Assembly (NCBI RefSeq): GCF_018127925.1
Contig: NZ_CP072348.1
Span: 1,222,001 to 1,286,000 of the forward strand
Source of the DNA: Prevotella melaninogenica
Lineage (GTDB): Bacteria; Bacteroidota; Bacteroidia; Bacteroidales; Bacteroidaceae
Direction of reading: 5' to 3'
Length of the DNA stretch: 64,000 nucleotides
The notes below the pieces were generated by a model. That model ran no database searches and had not been told where the DNA came from. It saw only the letters and a list, made by a program, of their open reading frames with translations. Position numbers and translations under genes: made by a program. Shown here in pieces: positions 8,048-17,813 of this stretch (its first letter is position 1; the number at the start of each line of letters is the position of its first letter).

Positions 8048-8633
8048 CGAGAACGACAAGAAGAATCCAACGCTGACGGAGCATCCTCTCACAGAAGATC
8101 AGACTGCTTTCACTGAAGAGAGCATAAACGTCACAGAGCCACTCGTTAAGGCAGAGACTATAGAAGATCAACAAGAAGCTACTGCGAATAACGAGGTAGC
8201 AACACCACTAACGGAGGAGGAAGAAAAAAGAATAGAAGAAGAGGTTGAAGTAGAAAAGATTAAAGCAGCCATTGAGGAGCAAGCACGCGAAGATGAGCAA
8301 CCACAATCATCAAACTTCACACTAAGAAAGATTCTTGGAGGTGACATCCTCTCTACGCGACTCCTACGTAATAACATCTGGTTGATTATCACCGCTGTGA
8401 TTTTCACTATCGTCTACATATCAAATCGATACAGTGTACAGAAGTACCTCATTGAGATTGATAAGTTGCAAAAAGAGTTAGAGGACGCTAAGTATCGTGC
8501 GCTTTCAAGTAGTAGTCAACTCACAGAGAAGACACGTGAGAGCCATATACTTGAGATATTGAAAACAAGAAAGGACAGTGTACTGAAAATGTCTGACCGT
8601 CCACCTTATATTATAGATGTACCCGAGAAATAG
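8040..8633 (+). CDS. ftsL: cell division protein FtsL (Bacteroidetes type)
   Basis: FtsL sits between rsmH and ftsI, the conserved place for this bitopic divisome protein that joins FtsQ/FtsB and activates FtsWI. One membrane segment (WLIITAVIFTIVYISNR, residues 114-130) is followed by a periplasmic coiled coil (YLIEIDKLQKELEDAKYRAL) and the usual short C-terminal PPYIIDV ending. The cytoplasmic N-terminus, about 110 residues, is unusually long and acidic, with runs such as EEEEKRIEEEVEVEKI. The ATG overlaps the rsmH stop, and ftsI follows after 3 bases. Sequence identity in this family is low, so the call rests on position and architecture. Confidence 0.85.
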   Translation: MNDENDKKNPTLTEHPLTEDQTAFTEESINVTEPLVKAETIEDQQEATANNEVATPLTEEEEKRIEEEVEVEKIKAAIEEQAREDEQPQSSNFTLRKILGGDILSTRLLRNNIWLIITAVIFTIVYISNRYSVQKYLIEIDKLQKELEDAKYRALSSSSQLTEKTRESHILEILKTRKDSVLKMSDRPPYIIDVPEK

Positions 8634-8636
8634 GAT

Positions 8637-10796
8637 ATGAGTAAGTTTGATAATAGCAAAGTAATGCCCCGCTACAGCGTTATAGCGATCATCATGTCGC
8701 TTGTAGCTGTAGCTGTTATTGGTAAGACAATCTACACCATGACTGCAGGTAGAACCTACTGGCTGGAAGTTGCTGCTTCTCAAAAGAAAGACAGCGTCAC
8801 AGTAAAGCCTACCAGAGGTAATATCCTAAGCTGTAATGGGCAACTTATGGCAAGTTCATTACCTGAATTTAAGGTTTACATGGACTTCAACGCACTCAAA
8901 GCAGCTGGAAACGATACAGCGTTCGTCGATAGCATCAACTATATCAGCAAGGGATTGAATAACATCTTCCCAGAGAAATCAGCAGCCTACTTCAAGAAGT
9001 ACCTCATGGAAGGCTACCACAAGGAGAGTAAGCATTGGGCAATATGGAACGAGCGCATAGACTATAACACGTTTAAAGAGATACAGAGTCTCCCTATTTT
9101 CCACCTTTCTAAATATAAGAGTGGATTCCACTGGGATGAGTTCAATGCACGTCGTCGTCCGTTTGGCTCACTTGCTCAACGAACGATAGGTGATATGTTC
9201 GGTGCAAAAGATACAGCTCGCTGTGGATTAGAGCTTTCATACGACTCTATTCTGCGTGGTACAAATGGTATCATCCACCGTCGTAAGGTTCGTAACAAGT
9301 TCCTTGATATCACAGACACACCACCTATTGATGGTGCCGACATCATAACTACCATTGACGTCAGTATGCAAGACTTAGCAGAGCGTGCCTTATTAGACGA
9401 GCTGAAAGACCCTAACGTAAATGGTAACGTAGGTGTTGCTATTGTAATGGAAGTCGCAACTGGTGACGTGAAGGCTATTGTCAACTTAGATAAATGTAGT
9501 GATGGCGAATATAGAGAGGTTAAAAATCATGCCGTAAGTGACTTGCTTGAGCCTGGCTCTGTCTTTAAGACAGCCTCTATTATGACCATCCTTGACGATG
9601 GGCTCGTTGATACTATGTACACTGTTCAGACTGGACCAGGTGTATGGAATATGTACGGACGAGACATGAAGGACCACAACTGGACACGTGGAGGATATGG
9701 AACACTGACGTTGCCATGGACTTTGAAATACAGTTCAAACATCGGTGTCAGTCGTATCATCGACATGCACTACCACAACAACCCAGAGAAATTCGTTCAA
9801 GGTATCTACGACTTAGGTCTTGCAACCGATTTCCATGTCCCTATTGTAGGCTATTCACCAGCACGAATCCGCATGCCACATAAGAATAGTCGTGGTCAGT
9901 ATGACAACTGGAGTGCCACTGCACTGCCATGGATGAGTATTGGTTACGAGACACAGATACCACCAATATCGACTCTTACCTTCTATAATGCGATTGCCAA
10001 TGGTGGTAAGCTAATGCAGCCACGATTTGTAAAACAGATTGTAAAAAATGGCGAAGTCATCTATAACAATCCGCCAAAGGTATTAAAAGAGCGTATTGCA
10101 AAGGAAAGTACCATCAAGAATATTACACGCATTCTGACGGAAGTTGTCTCTGAAGGCTTGGGTAAGAAGGCTGGCTCTGACAAATTCCTCGTTGCAGGTA
10201 AGACTGGTACTGCCCAGATGTCAAAGGGAGCCTTGGGTTATAAGACTGGTGGAACAAACTATCTCCTCAGCTTTGCAGGCTTCTTCCCTGCCGACAAACC
10301 ACGTTACAGTTGTATTGTCTGCATACAGAAGACAGGCCTTCCAGCATCCGGAGGTGGCATGAGTGGTGTTGTATTCCACCACATTGCGGAAGGCATTATG
10401 GCACAAAGTCTGAAGCTGAATGTTACTGATGCACACGATGCTTCATCTGTAACAATCCCTACAGCAAAGACAGGCAACCTGCTTGCAACAGACTATGTGC
10501 TGAATTCTCTCGGTTTCCAAATAACGAATGGTTGGAACGGTGCTTACCCATTTGGTAATCCTATATGGGGAACAACCACCATAAAAGGAAAGTCATTGAC
10601 CTTCCAAAAGGAGCAAACACCTAAAGCCAACATAGTCCCTGACGTCCATGGCATGGGTGCTCGCGACGCTGTTTACTTGATGGAGAAACATGGTATTAAA
10701 GTAATACTTACTGGTAGAGGTCGTGTTATTAAACAAAGCGTTGCACCAGGCGAGAAGGTTAAGAAGGGCATGAAATGTGAATTAAGAATGGGATAA
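8637..10796 (+). CDS. ftsI: division-specific penicillin-binding protein (FtsI/PBP3)
   Basis: Transpeptidase that cross-links septal peptidoglycan, partner of FtsW. One N-terminal membrane anchor (VIAIIMSLVAVAVIGKTIY) is followed by the dimerization domain, with the typical TRGNILSCNGQLMASS near residue 60. The transpeptidase domain has the three active-site motifs: S308-V-F-K311, S366-S-N368 and K522-T-G524. The C-terminus ends in one PASTA domain (VPDVHGMGARDAVYLMEKHG to the end). The 719-aa length is normal for Bacteroidetes. It starts 3 bases after ftsL, and murE follows 65 bases downstream. Confidence 0.96.
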   Translation: MSKFDNSKVMPRYSVIAIIMSLVAVAVIGKTIYTMTAGRTYWLEVAASQKKDSVTVKPTRGNILSCNGQLMASSLPEFKVYMDFNALKAAGNDTAFVDSINYISKGLNNIFPEKSAAYFKKYLMEGYHKESKHWAIWNERIDYNTFKEIQSLPIFHLSKYKSGFHWDEFNARRRPFGSLAQRTIGDMFGAKDTARCGLELSYDSILRGTNGIIHRRKVRNKFLDITDTPPIDGADIITTIDVSMQDLAERALLDELKDPNVNGNVGVAIVMEVATGDVKAIVNLDKCSDGEYREVKNHAVSDLLEPGSVFKTASIMTILDDGLVDTMYTVQTGPGVWNMYGRDMKDHNWTRGGYGTLTLPWTLKYSSNIGVSRIIDMHYHNNPEKFVQGIYDLGLATDFHVPIVGYSPARIRMPHKNSRGQYDNWSATALPWMSIGYETQIPPISTLTFYNAIANGGKLMQPRFVKQIVKNGEVIYNNPPKVLKERIAKESTIKNITRILTEVVSEGLGKKAGSDKFLVAGKTGTAQMSKGALGYKTGGTNYLLSFAGFFPADKPRYSCIVCIQKTGLPASGGGMSGVVFHHIAEGIMAQSLKLNVTDAHDASSVTIPTAKTGNLLATDYVLNSLGFQITNGWNGAYPFGNPIWGTTTIKGKSLTFQKEQTPKANIVPDVHGMGARDAVYLMEKHGIKVILTGRGRVIKQSVAPGEKVKKGMKCELRMG

Positions 10797-10861
10797 ACAT
10801 TCACTTCACAAAGACAGAACACTTCGATTACAATCATAAAGAATAAGAAAAGAACAAAGAT

Positions 10862-12319
10862 ATGAAGTTAAGCGAATTACTCAAAGACGTTAAGGTTATT
10901 GCTAATCAAGGCAATATTGACGTTGAGATTAAAGGAGTGAACATTGATAGTCGTAAGATAGAGAACGGCCACTTGTTCATCGCAATGAAAGGAACACAGG
11001 TAGACGGACATAAATTCATTAGCAAAGCTATTGAGTTAGGAGCCGTAGCAATCCTACTTGAAGATATGCCTGAGGAACTGAATGAAAAGGTAACATACGT
11101 TCAGGTAGCATCAACTGAAGAAGAAGCAGGAAAGGTTGCCACAATGTTCTATGGAGAACCATCACGCAAACTGAAGTTGGTTGGTGTAACTGGAACGAAC
11201 GGTAAGACAACCATTGCCACCTTATTATATAGAATGTTCCGTGAATTCGGTCATAAGGTAGGCTTACTCTCTACCGTATGTAACTATATTAATGATGAGG
11301 AAGTTCCTGCAAGTCACACTACTCCAGACCCAATAGAACTTAACTGTCTACTTGCGAAGATGGTTGAGGCAGGCTGCGAATATGCGTTCATGGAGTGTTC
11401 CAGCCATGCTATCCATCAGCATCGTATAGGTGGTTTAGAGTTTGTAGGAGGCATCTTCACCAACCTTACACGTGACCACCTCGACTACCATAAGACTTTC
11501 GAGAACTATCGCAATGCCAAGAAGATGTTCTTCGACGGATTACCTAAGACCGCTTTTGCCATTACCAATGCCGATGACAAGAACGGAATGATTATGGTTC
11601 AGAACACAAAGGCAACAGTCAAGACCTATTCTATCAAACGAATGGCAGACTTCCGTGCAAAGATTCTTGAATGCCACTTTGAAGGTATGTACCTTGAAGT
11701 TGACGGCAAAGAGGTTGGCGTACAGTTCATTGGCAAGTTCAATGTGAGCAATCTGCTTGCAGTATATGGTGCTGCCATCATGTTAGGTAAGAAGCCAGAA
11801 GACGTCCTAATAGCAATGAGCACACTCAAGAGTGTTAACGGACGATTAGAGCCAATTCAATCACCAGAAGGCTACACTGCTGTTGTTGACTATGCCCATA
11901 CACCAGACGCATTGGAGAATGTCCTCAGTGCTATTCACGATGTACTTGATGGTAAGGGCGGACATGTCATTACTGTCTGCGGTGCAGGCGGACATCGTGA
12001 CAAGGGAAAGCGTCCATTAATGGCTCAAGAGGCTGTTAAACAAAGTGACACTGTCATCCTTACAAGTGACAATCCACGCGACGAAGAGCCACAGGCTATT
12101 ATCGATGATATGCTTGCAGGACTTGACACTACACAGCGCAAGAAGGTTCTCACGATTACAGATCGTAAGGAAGCAATTCGCACTGCAGCCATGATGGCAC
12201 AGAAAGGTGACGTTATTCTTGTTGCAGGTAAGGGACATGAGAACTACCAAGAGATAAATGGTGTGAAGCATCATTTCGATGACCACGAGGTTATCCGTGA
12301 AATCTTCGGTATCAAGTAA
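10862..12319 (+). CDS. murE: UDP-MurNAc-tripeptide synthetase MurE
   Basis: Adds the third amino acid to UDP-MurNAc-L-Ala-D-Glu. The Mur-ligase ATP loop G108-VTGTNGK-T is present, with HTTPDPIEL and [16 protein letters not shown] in the central domain. D403-N-P-R406 followed by DEEP is the motif that selects meso-diaminopimelate, so the wall is predicted to be of the mDAP kind. 485 aa is the family length. It lies in the dcw cluster between ftsI and mraY. Confidence 0.97.
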   Translation: MKLSELLKDVKVIANQGNIDVEIKGVNIDSRKIENGHLFIAMKGTQVDGHKFISKAIELGAVAILLEDMPEELNEKVTYVQVASTEEEAGKVATMFYGEPSRKLKLVGVTGTNGKTTIATLLYRMFREFGHKVGLLSTVCNYINDEEVPASHTTPDPIELNCLLAKMVEAGCEYAFMECSSHAIHQHRIGGLEFVGGIFTNLTRDHLDYHKTFENYRNAKKMFFDGLPKTAFAITNADDKNGMIMVQNTKATVKTYSIKRMADFRAKILECHFEGMYLEVDGKEVGVQFIGKFNVSNLLAVYGAAIMLGKKPEDVLIAMSTLKSVNGRLEPIQSPEGYTAVVDYAHTPDALENVLSAIHDVLDGKGGHVITVCGAGGHRDKGKRPLMAQEAVKQSDTVILTSDNPRDEEPQAIIDDMLAGLDTTQRKKVLTITDRKEAIRTAAMMAQKGDVILVAGKGHENYQEINGVKHHFDDHEVIREIFGIK

Positions 12320-12374
12320 TTCTAAAATAGAGACCCTATCGTCTATCGTAAGAACAACATAAAAGAGAAATAAA

Positions 12375-13646
12375 ATGTTATACTATATCTTCCGTTGGCT
12401 TGACCAGTTCGGTATCAGTGGTTCTCACCTTTGGGGCTACATCAGTTTCCGTTCTATCTTGGCAATGATATTAGCACTGATTATCTCTGCATGGTTCGGA
12501 GAACGCTTCATTAAATACCTCAAGAAGAAGCAGATTACAGAGGTACAACGAGATGCACAGATTGACCCATTTGGTGTCAAAAAGATTGGTGTACCATCAA
12601 TGGGTGGTATTATCATCATCGTTGCCCTCTTGATTCCTGTCGTCTTGTTAGGTAGATTACGTAATATCTATCTGCTCTTGATGATTGTCACAACCATTTG
12701 GTTGGGTTTCCTCGGTGGTATGGATGACTTCATTAAGATATTCAAGCACGACAAGGAAGGACTGAAGGGTAAATATAAAATTATCGGACAAGTAACCATC
12801 GGACTCATCGTTGGCTTAACACTTTGGGCTTCTCCTGACGTCAAAGCTAACATGAACCTTGAGGTAGCCAATCAAAATGGCAAGGAAATCGTCATCAAAC
12901 ATGAGGCTAAAGCCGAAAAGACACTGAAGACGACCATTCCATTTGTAAAATCACATAATCTTGATTATTCAGAAATTGTAGGTTTCTTAGGTAAGTACAA
13001 AACTGCTGGTGGCTGGATTCTGTTTGTCCTTATGACCATCTTCGTTGTCACGGCTGTATCTAATGGTGCAAACCTTAACGACGGAATGGATGGTATGTGT
13101 GCAGGAAACTCCGCCATCATAGGTGTCGTATTGGGTATATTAGCCTACGTAAGTAGCCATATACAATACGCAGCCTACCTCAACATTATGTACATTCCAG
13201 GCTCGGAAGAGTTAGTAGTGTTCTTCATGGCATTCATTGGAGCATTGATAGGCTTCCTTTGGTACAATGCTTATCCTGCACAAGTGTTCATGGGTGACAC
13301 GGGAAGTCTTACCATCGGAGGTATCATAGCAGTAGGTGCAATCATCATTCACAAGGAGTTGATGCTCCCTATTCTCTGTGGCGTATTCTTTGTTGAGAGC
13401 TTAAGTGTTATCGTACAGGTTTGGTACTACAAGTTAGGAAAGCGTAAAGGTGTTAAACAGCGTATCTTTAAGCGCACACCAATACATGACAACTTCCGTA
13501 CACAAGATAGCCAACTCGATCCAGAGTGTAAGTATCTCTTGAAAAAACCACATAGTGCAGTGCATGAGAGTAAGATTACACTACGCTTCATCATCGTGAC
13601 TATCATCCTCGCTGCAATGACTATCATCACACTGAAGATAAGATAA
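12375..13646 (+). CDS. mraY: phospho-MurNAc-pentapeptide transferase MraY
   Basis: Inner-membrane enzyme that transfers phospho-MurNAc-pentapeptide to undecaprenyl phosphate, forming lipid I. Catalytic signatures are D117-D118 in GGMDDFIK, N235-D-GMDGM in the second loop, and FMGDTGSLTIGG further on. About ten membrane segments are visible. At 423 aa it is longer than the E. coli protein because of a loop around residues 155-195 (NLEVANQNGKEIVIKHEAKA) that is common in Bacteroidetes. An unusually long spacer (178 bp) with a 22-bp repeat array separates it from murD. Confidence 0.97.
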   Translation: MLYYIFRWLDQFGISGSHLWGYISFRSILAMILALIISAWFGERFIKYLKKKQITEVQRDAQIDPFGVKKIGVPSMGGIIIIVALLIPVVLLGRLRNIYLLLMIVTTIWLGFLGGMDDFIKIFKHDKEGLKGKYKIIGQVTIGLIVGLTLWASPDVKANMNLEVANQNGKEIVIKHEAKAEKTLKTTIPFVKSHNLDYSEIVGFLGKYKTAGGWILFVLMTIFVVTAVSNGANLNDGMDGMCAGNSAIIGVVLGILAYVSSHIQYAAYLNIMYIPGSEELVVFFMAFIGALIGFLWYNAYPAQVFMGDTGSLTIGGIIAVGAIIIHKELMLPILCGVFFVESLSVIVQVWYYKLGKRKGVKQRIFKRTPIHDNFRTQDSQLDPECKYLLKKPHSAVHESKITLRFIIVTIILAAMTIITLKIR

Positions 13647-13655
13647 GCACGAGGC

Positions 13656-13721
13656 GTGCGAGGCGTTAGCACGATATGTGCGGAGCATTCGCACAATTGG
13701 TGTTCATACGAAACACCACAC
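13656..13721 (+). repeat. 22-bp GTGC array inside the dcw operon
   Basis: Units begin at 13656, 13678 and 13700, exactly 22 bp apart. Cores are GTGCGAGGCGTTAGCAC, GTGCGGAGCATTCGCAC and GTGTTCATACGAAACAC. It is the same family as 1261-1348. The array starts 10 bases after the mraY stop and would be transcribed within the dcw message. Confidence 0.85.
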
Positions 13722-13824
13722 AGCTGACCACTACCCAAGAGGCGAGTAACCATTTACTCGAAGAGAGGTAAGCAGCCAGCAAACAAAAACATTACATAAG
13801 CAAGAGTAAGGAAAGGAAAGATAT

Positions 13825-15156
13825 ATGAAAAGAATAGTAATACTTGGTGCCGGTGAAAGTGGTGCCGGCGCAGCCGTATTGGCAAAGAAAGAAGGCTTTG
13901 ATGTCTTTGTTTCTGACATGTCAGCCATTAAGGACAAGTATAAGAAGATGCTTGATGACCGTGGTATAGAATGGGAAGAGGGACAACACACAGAAGAGAA
14001 GATTCTCAATGCTGATGAAATCATCAAGAGTCCTGGTATTCCTAAAGAAGCTCCTATTGTTCAGAAACTTATCGCACAGGGTACACATATCATTAGTGAA
14101 ATAGAATTTGCTGGTCGATACACCAACTCTAAGATGATATGTATTACAGGAAGTAATGGAAAGACCACAACAACGAGCCTCATCTATCATATCTTCAAAG
14201 ATGCTGGTTACGACGCTGGTTTGGCTGGTAACATTGGTAACAGTCTTGCACTGCAAGTAGCAGAAGACCCACATGAGTATTATATCATTGAGTTGAGCAG
14301 CTTCCAGTTGGACAATATGTATGACTTCCGTGCCAATATTGCCATCCTTCTCAATATCACCCCTGACCACTTGGACCGCTATGACTACAAGTTTGAGAAC
14401 TACGCAGACGCTAAGATGCGTATCATTCAGAATCAAACCAAGGAGGATAGCTTCATTTACTGGAACGATGACCCTGTCATCAAGAAGGAACTCGAGAAGT
14501 TTGATGTACATGCCGTATGCTATCCATTCTCTGAATTAAAGGAGAAGGGCAGTATCGGTTACATTGAAGAAGGACAGTATACGATTGAACAGCCTGAGCC
14601 ATTCAACATGGAGCAGGAAGACCTTTCGCTCACAGGACGTCACAACATTTACAACTCTTTAGCTGCAGGTATTGCTTCTGATATCAGCGGTATTAAGAAA
14701 GAAAACATCCGCAAGAGTCTGAGCGACTTCCCTGGCGTTGAACATAGATTGGAAAAGGTATGTAAGGTTGCTGGCGTACAATACATCAACGACTCTAAGG
14801 CTACCAATGTTGATGCTTGCTGGTATGCACTCGAAAGTATGCGCACACCAACAATCTTGATTATTGGTGGCAAGGATAAGGGAAATGACTATAACAGTAT
14901 TAAGGACTTAGTTAAGCAGAAGTGTGCTGGCATTGTATACCTTGGCGCTGACAATAAGAAGCTACATGACAACTTCGACGACCTCGGTCTTCCTATCCGC
15001 GACACCCATTCCATGAAGGATTGTGTTGCAGCTTGTGCAGAGTTAGCAAAGCCTGGTGACACAGTTCTCCTAAGCCCATGCTGTGCAAGCTTCGATCTTT
15101 TTAAGAATATGGAAGACCGTGGCGAGCAGTTCAAGAGCTATGTAAGAGCATTGTAG
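13825..15156 (+). CDS. murD: UDP-MurNAc-L-alanine--D-glutamate ligase MurD
   Basis: Adds D-glutamate to UDP-MurNAc-L-Ala. The N-terminal Rossmann-like stretch reads IVILGAGESGAGAAVLAKK. The ATP loop is G109-S-N-G-K113-TTTT, then IELSSFQLDN, ITPDHLDRYD, and in the last domain VEHRLEKV, YINDSKATNVDA and LLSPCCASFDLFKN. All are standard for MurD. 443 aa is normal. The gene continues the dcw cluster, and ftsW follows after a 90-base spacer of short repeats. Confidence 0.97.
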   Translation: MKRIVILGAGESGAGAAVLAKKEGFDVFVSDMSAIKDKYKKMLDDRGIEWEEGQHTEEKILNADEIIKSPGIPKEAPIVQKLIAQGTHIISEIEFAGRYTNSKMICITGSNGKTTTTSLIYHIFKDAGYDAGLAGNIGNSLALQVAEDPHEYYIIELSSFQLDNMYDFRANIAILLNITPDHLDRYDYKFENYADAKMRIIQNQTKEDSFIYWNDDPVIKKELEKFDVHAVCYPFSELKEKGSIGYIEEGQYTIEQPEPFNMEQEDLSLTGRHNIYNSLAAGIASDISGIKKENIRKSLSDFPGVEHRLEKVCKVAGVQYINDSKATNVDACWYALESMRTPTILIIGGKDKGNDYNSIKDLVKQKCAGIVYLGADNKKLHDNFDDLGLPIRDTHSMKDCVAACAELAKPGDTVLLSPCCASFDLFKNMEDRGEQFKSYVRAL

Positions 15157-15172
15157 GAAAAGACTTATCTGG

Positions 15173-15232
15173 CTAATTGGGCTAATAAGACTAAATTGGG
15201 CCTATAAGGCTAATTGGGCTAATAATCCCATA
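15173..15232. repeat. GGCTAATTGGGCTAATAA repeats
   Basis: GGCTAATTGGGCTAATAA occurs twice with a degenerate copy between. The GGCTAAT unit recurs at 9-base steps within each block. A closely similar array lies at 61102-61153 between sufD and sufS. Confidence 0.75.
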
Positions 15233-15246
15233 AGGAACAAAAAATA

Positions 15247-16533
15247 ATGAAGAATAAATCTCTCAGTAACATATTCAAAGGAGACAAGGTTATTTGGATG
15301 GTCTTCTTCTTCCTATGTATCATCAGTATCATTGAGGTATATTCAGCCTCAAGTTCACTGTCGTACACAGGAGGTAACTACTGGAGCCCTATCATCTACC
15401 ATTGCAGCATCCTTGTTGTTGGCATTGCTTTGATGGTGGTTGTATTAAATATTAAATGTCGTTACTTCAAACTTATCACACCGATTGTACTGGGCATGTC
15501 CATACTGATGCTTATATGGGTGCTCGTAGCAGGACAAAGTACGAATGGAGCAAGCCGATGGATTAGTTTTGCAGGTATACAATTCCAACCTTCCGAATTA
15601 GGCAAGGGTGCTTTGGTATTAGCCATTGCACAGATACTTAGTGCAATGCAAACCGAACATGGAGCAGATCGAAAAGCCTTTAAATATATCATGTGGCTAT
15701 CTGGTGGTATTATTCTCCTGATTCTTGGTGAGAATCTTTCCACAGCTATGCTCATTGGTTTGACCGTAGTATTGATGATGTTTGTGGGAAGAGTTCCTTT
15801 TAATCAGTTAGGTCGTTTGATCGGTTTCATCGTCTTACTTGGAGTTTTCGTCCTATCTATGGTGATGCTTGTGGGTGATGACAAGAAAGCTGAGGACGAA
15901 TTATCTGCCAAACAAAACCTTACAGAACAGACGGTAACTGCACAGCAAGAGGAATCACCCGGATTCATTGGTAAAATTCTCCACCGCGCTGACACATGGA
16001 AGGCACGTGTCAAGAAATTCTTTAGTAACGAATATGTTGCACCAAAAGATTACGACTTAGATAAAGATGCGCAGGTGGCACATGCTAACATAGCCATCGC
16101 TTCATCAGATGTCGTTGGTAAAGGACCAGGAAACTCTAATGAAAGAGACTTTCTTTCGCAAGCCTTCTCCGACTTTATCTATGCGATTATCATTGAAGAA
16201 GGAGGTATCGAAGGAGCCATCTTTGTGGCACTCCTATATATTATCCTTCTGTTCAGAACTGGAATTATAGCCAACCGGTGTGAAAATTCTTTCCCTGCTT
16301 TCCTCGCTATGGGTATCGCTTTCCTCTTGGTTACACAGGCGTTATTCAATATGTTAGTAGCAGTAGGATTGGCGCCAGTAACAGGACAACCACTTCCTCT
16401 TATCAGTAAGGGTGGTACTTCAACTATCATTAATTGCGTCTACATAGGCGTAATACTCAGTGTAAGCCGTTCGGCAAAGAAAAAGAAAGAAGAAAAGAAA
16501 CCTTCAGAGAAAGTTTCACATGCAATAGTCTAA
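15247..16533 (+). CDS. ftsW: septal peptidoglycan polymerase FtsW
   Basis: SEDS-family glycosyltransferase that polymerises lipid II at the septum with FtsI. It has about ten membrane segments. Signatures are WISFAGIQFQPSELGKGALV near residues 105-124, GENLSTAMLIG, and the C-terminal VAVGLAPVTGQPLPLISKGGTS. The loop between residues about 215 and 285 is long and charged (DDKKAEDELSAKQNLTEQ...), as often seen in Bacteroidetes FtsW. 428 aa. The position in the dcw cluster supports FtsW rather than RodA. Confidence 0.96.
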   Translation: MKNKSLSNIFKGDKVIWMVFFFLCIISIIEVYSASSSLSYTGGNYWSPIIYHCSILVVGIALMVVVLNIKCRYFKLITPIVLGMSILMLIWVLVAGQSTNGASRWISFAGIQFQPSELGKGALVLAIAQILSAMQTEHGADRKAFKYIMWLSGGIILLILGENLSTAMLIGLTVVLMMFVGRVPFNQLGRLIGFIVLLGVFVLSMVMLVGDDKKAEDELSAKQNLTEQTVTAQQEESPGFIGKILHRADTWKARVKKFFSNEYVAPKDYDLDKDAQVAHANIAIASSDVVGKGPGNSNERDFLSQAFSDFIYAIIIEEGGIEGAIFVALLYIILLFRTGIIANRCENSFPAFLAMGIAFLLVTQALFNMLVAVGLAPVTGQPLPLISKGGTSTIINCVYIGVILSVSRSAKKKKEEKKPSEKVSHAIV

Positions 16534-16564
16534 TCTGTAGAGAAGACTAAAAAGAATGTGAAAG

Positions 16565-16596
16565 TTGAAAGAAGATAAAAAAAATGATTACCTTTG
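16565..16596 (+). promoter_or_regulatory. internal promoter before murG
   Basis: TTG at 16565-16567 and TACCTTTG at 16589-16596 are 21 bases apart, close to the Bacteroidetes consensus. Transcription would begin about 10 bases before the murG ATG. Confidence 0.6.
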
Positions 16597-16611
16597 TAGG
16601 TTATAAAGAAG

Positions 16612-17724
16612 ATGCAAATGGACGAAGAATTAAGAATTATCATCAGCGGTGGCGGCACGGGAGGACATATTTTCCCTGCAGTATCTATTGCTAATGCCAT
16701 TAAGGCAAAACACCCAGAGGCGAAGATTCTCTTTGTGGGTGCTGATGGACGTATGGAGATGCAACGTGTTCCTGCTGCAGGTTATGAGATAAAAGGCCTA
16801 CCTATCAAAGGTTTCGACCGTGCTAATAAGCTAAAGAACATTGAAGTACTTTGCAAACTTTGGAAGAGTCTTCGTATGGCTCGCCAGATAATAAAAGACT
16901 TTAAGCCACAGGTTGCTGTGGGTGTTGGTGGTTATGCCAGTGGTGCAACGCTCTATGAGTGTGCAAAGATGGGCATCCCATGTCTTATCCAAGAGCAGAA
17001 TTCTTATGCTGGTGTTACCAACAAACTATTGTCTAAGCGTGTGAAGAAGATTTGCGTTGCTTACGAAGGTATGGACCGTTTCTTCCCTGCTGATAAGATT
17101 ATCATGACGGGTAACCCTGTTCGTCAGAACGTCCTCTCTACCCCACTCTCTGTTGAAGAATCACGTGAGAGTTTCGGTCTTGACCCTAACAAGAAAACGA
17201 TCCTCCTCGTTGGTGGTAGCCTTGGAGCAAGAACTATCAATCGCTCAGTCATTGAACACCTTGATCTCATCAAGCAATCAGACGTTCAATTCATATGGCA
17301 AACGGGTAAGTTCTATCATCAACAGATATTGGATTCGATGAAGGGTAAGGAACTTCCGAACCTAAAGATAATGGACTTTATCAGTGATATGGGTGCTGCA
17401 TATAAGGCTGCTGACCTTGTTATCAGTCGTGCTGGTGCAAGTTCTATCAGTGAATTCCAGCTTATCGGAAAGCCTGTTATCTTGGTTCCAAGTCCAAACG
17501 TGGCAGAAGATCATCAGACAAAGAATGCAATGGCATTGGTCAATAAAGATGCTGCACTCTGCGTAAAGGACGTTGATGCACCTGACACTTTAATAAAACT
17601 TGCACTCGATACCATTACAAATGATGAGAAGTTGGCAAGTCTTAGTGAGAATGTTAAGAAGATGGGGCTGAAGAACTCCGCAGAGATTATTGCTGACGAG
17701 GTTATCAAACTCATTAAGGGATAA
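16612..17724 (+). CDS. murG: UDP-GlcNAc transferase MurG (lipid II synthase)
   Basis: Transfers GlcNAc onto lipid I at the inner face of the cytoplasmic membrane. The N-terminal glycine loop IIISGGGTGGHIFPA (residues 9-23) and VGVGGYASGATL near 103 are diagnostic. LIQEQNSYAGVTN and the second nucleotide-binding region LLVGGSLGARTIN near 196, then SRAGASSISEF near 269, follow. 370 aa. The ATG at 16612 or at 16618 (giving MDEELRIIIS) is possible; the second is equally good. A promoter-like pair directly upstream suggests part of the operon can be transcribed independently. Confidence 0.97.
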   Translation: MQMDEELRIIISGGGTGGHIFPAVSIANAIKAKHPEAKILFVGADGRMEMQRVPAAGYEIKGLPIKGFDRANKLKNIEVLCKLWKSLRMARQIIKDFKPQVAVGVGGYASGATLYECAKMGIPCLIQEQNSYAGVTNKLLSKRVKKICVAYEGMDRFFPADKIIMTGNPVRQNVLSTPLSVEESRESFGLDPNKKTILLVGGSLGARTINRSVIEHLDLIKQSDVQFIWQTGKFYHQQILDSMKGKELPNLKIMDFISDMGAAYKAADLVISRAGASSISEFQLIGKPVILVPSPNVAEDHQTKNAMALVNKDAALCVKDVDAPDTLIKLALDTITNDEKLASLSENVKKMGLKNSAEIIADEVIKLIKG

Positions 17725-17813
17725 AGCTATCTTCCAATAGATAGGGTTTAAAGAAACTATCGTAGAACGCTGTTCTATTCCCAAACAAAAGAAAGAAAAA
17801 GAATACATAACAC

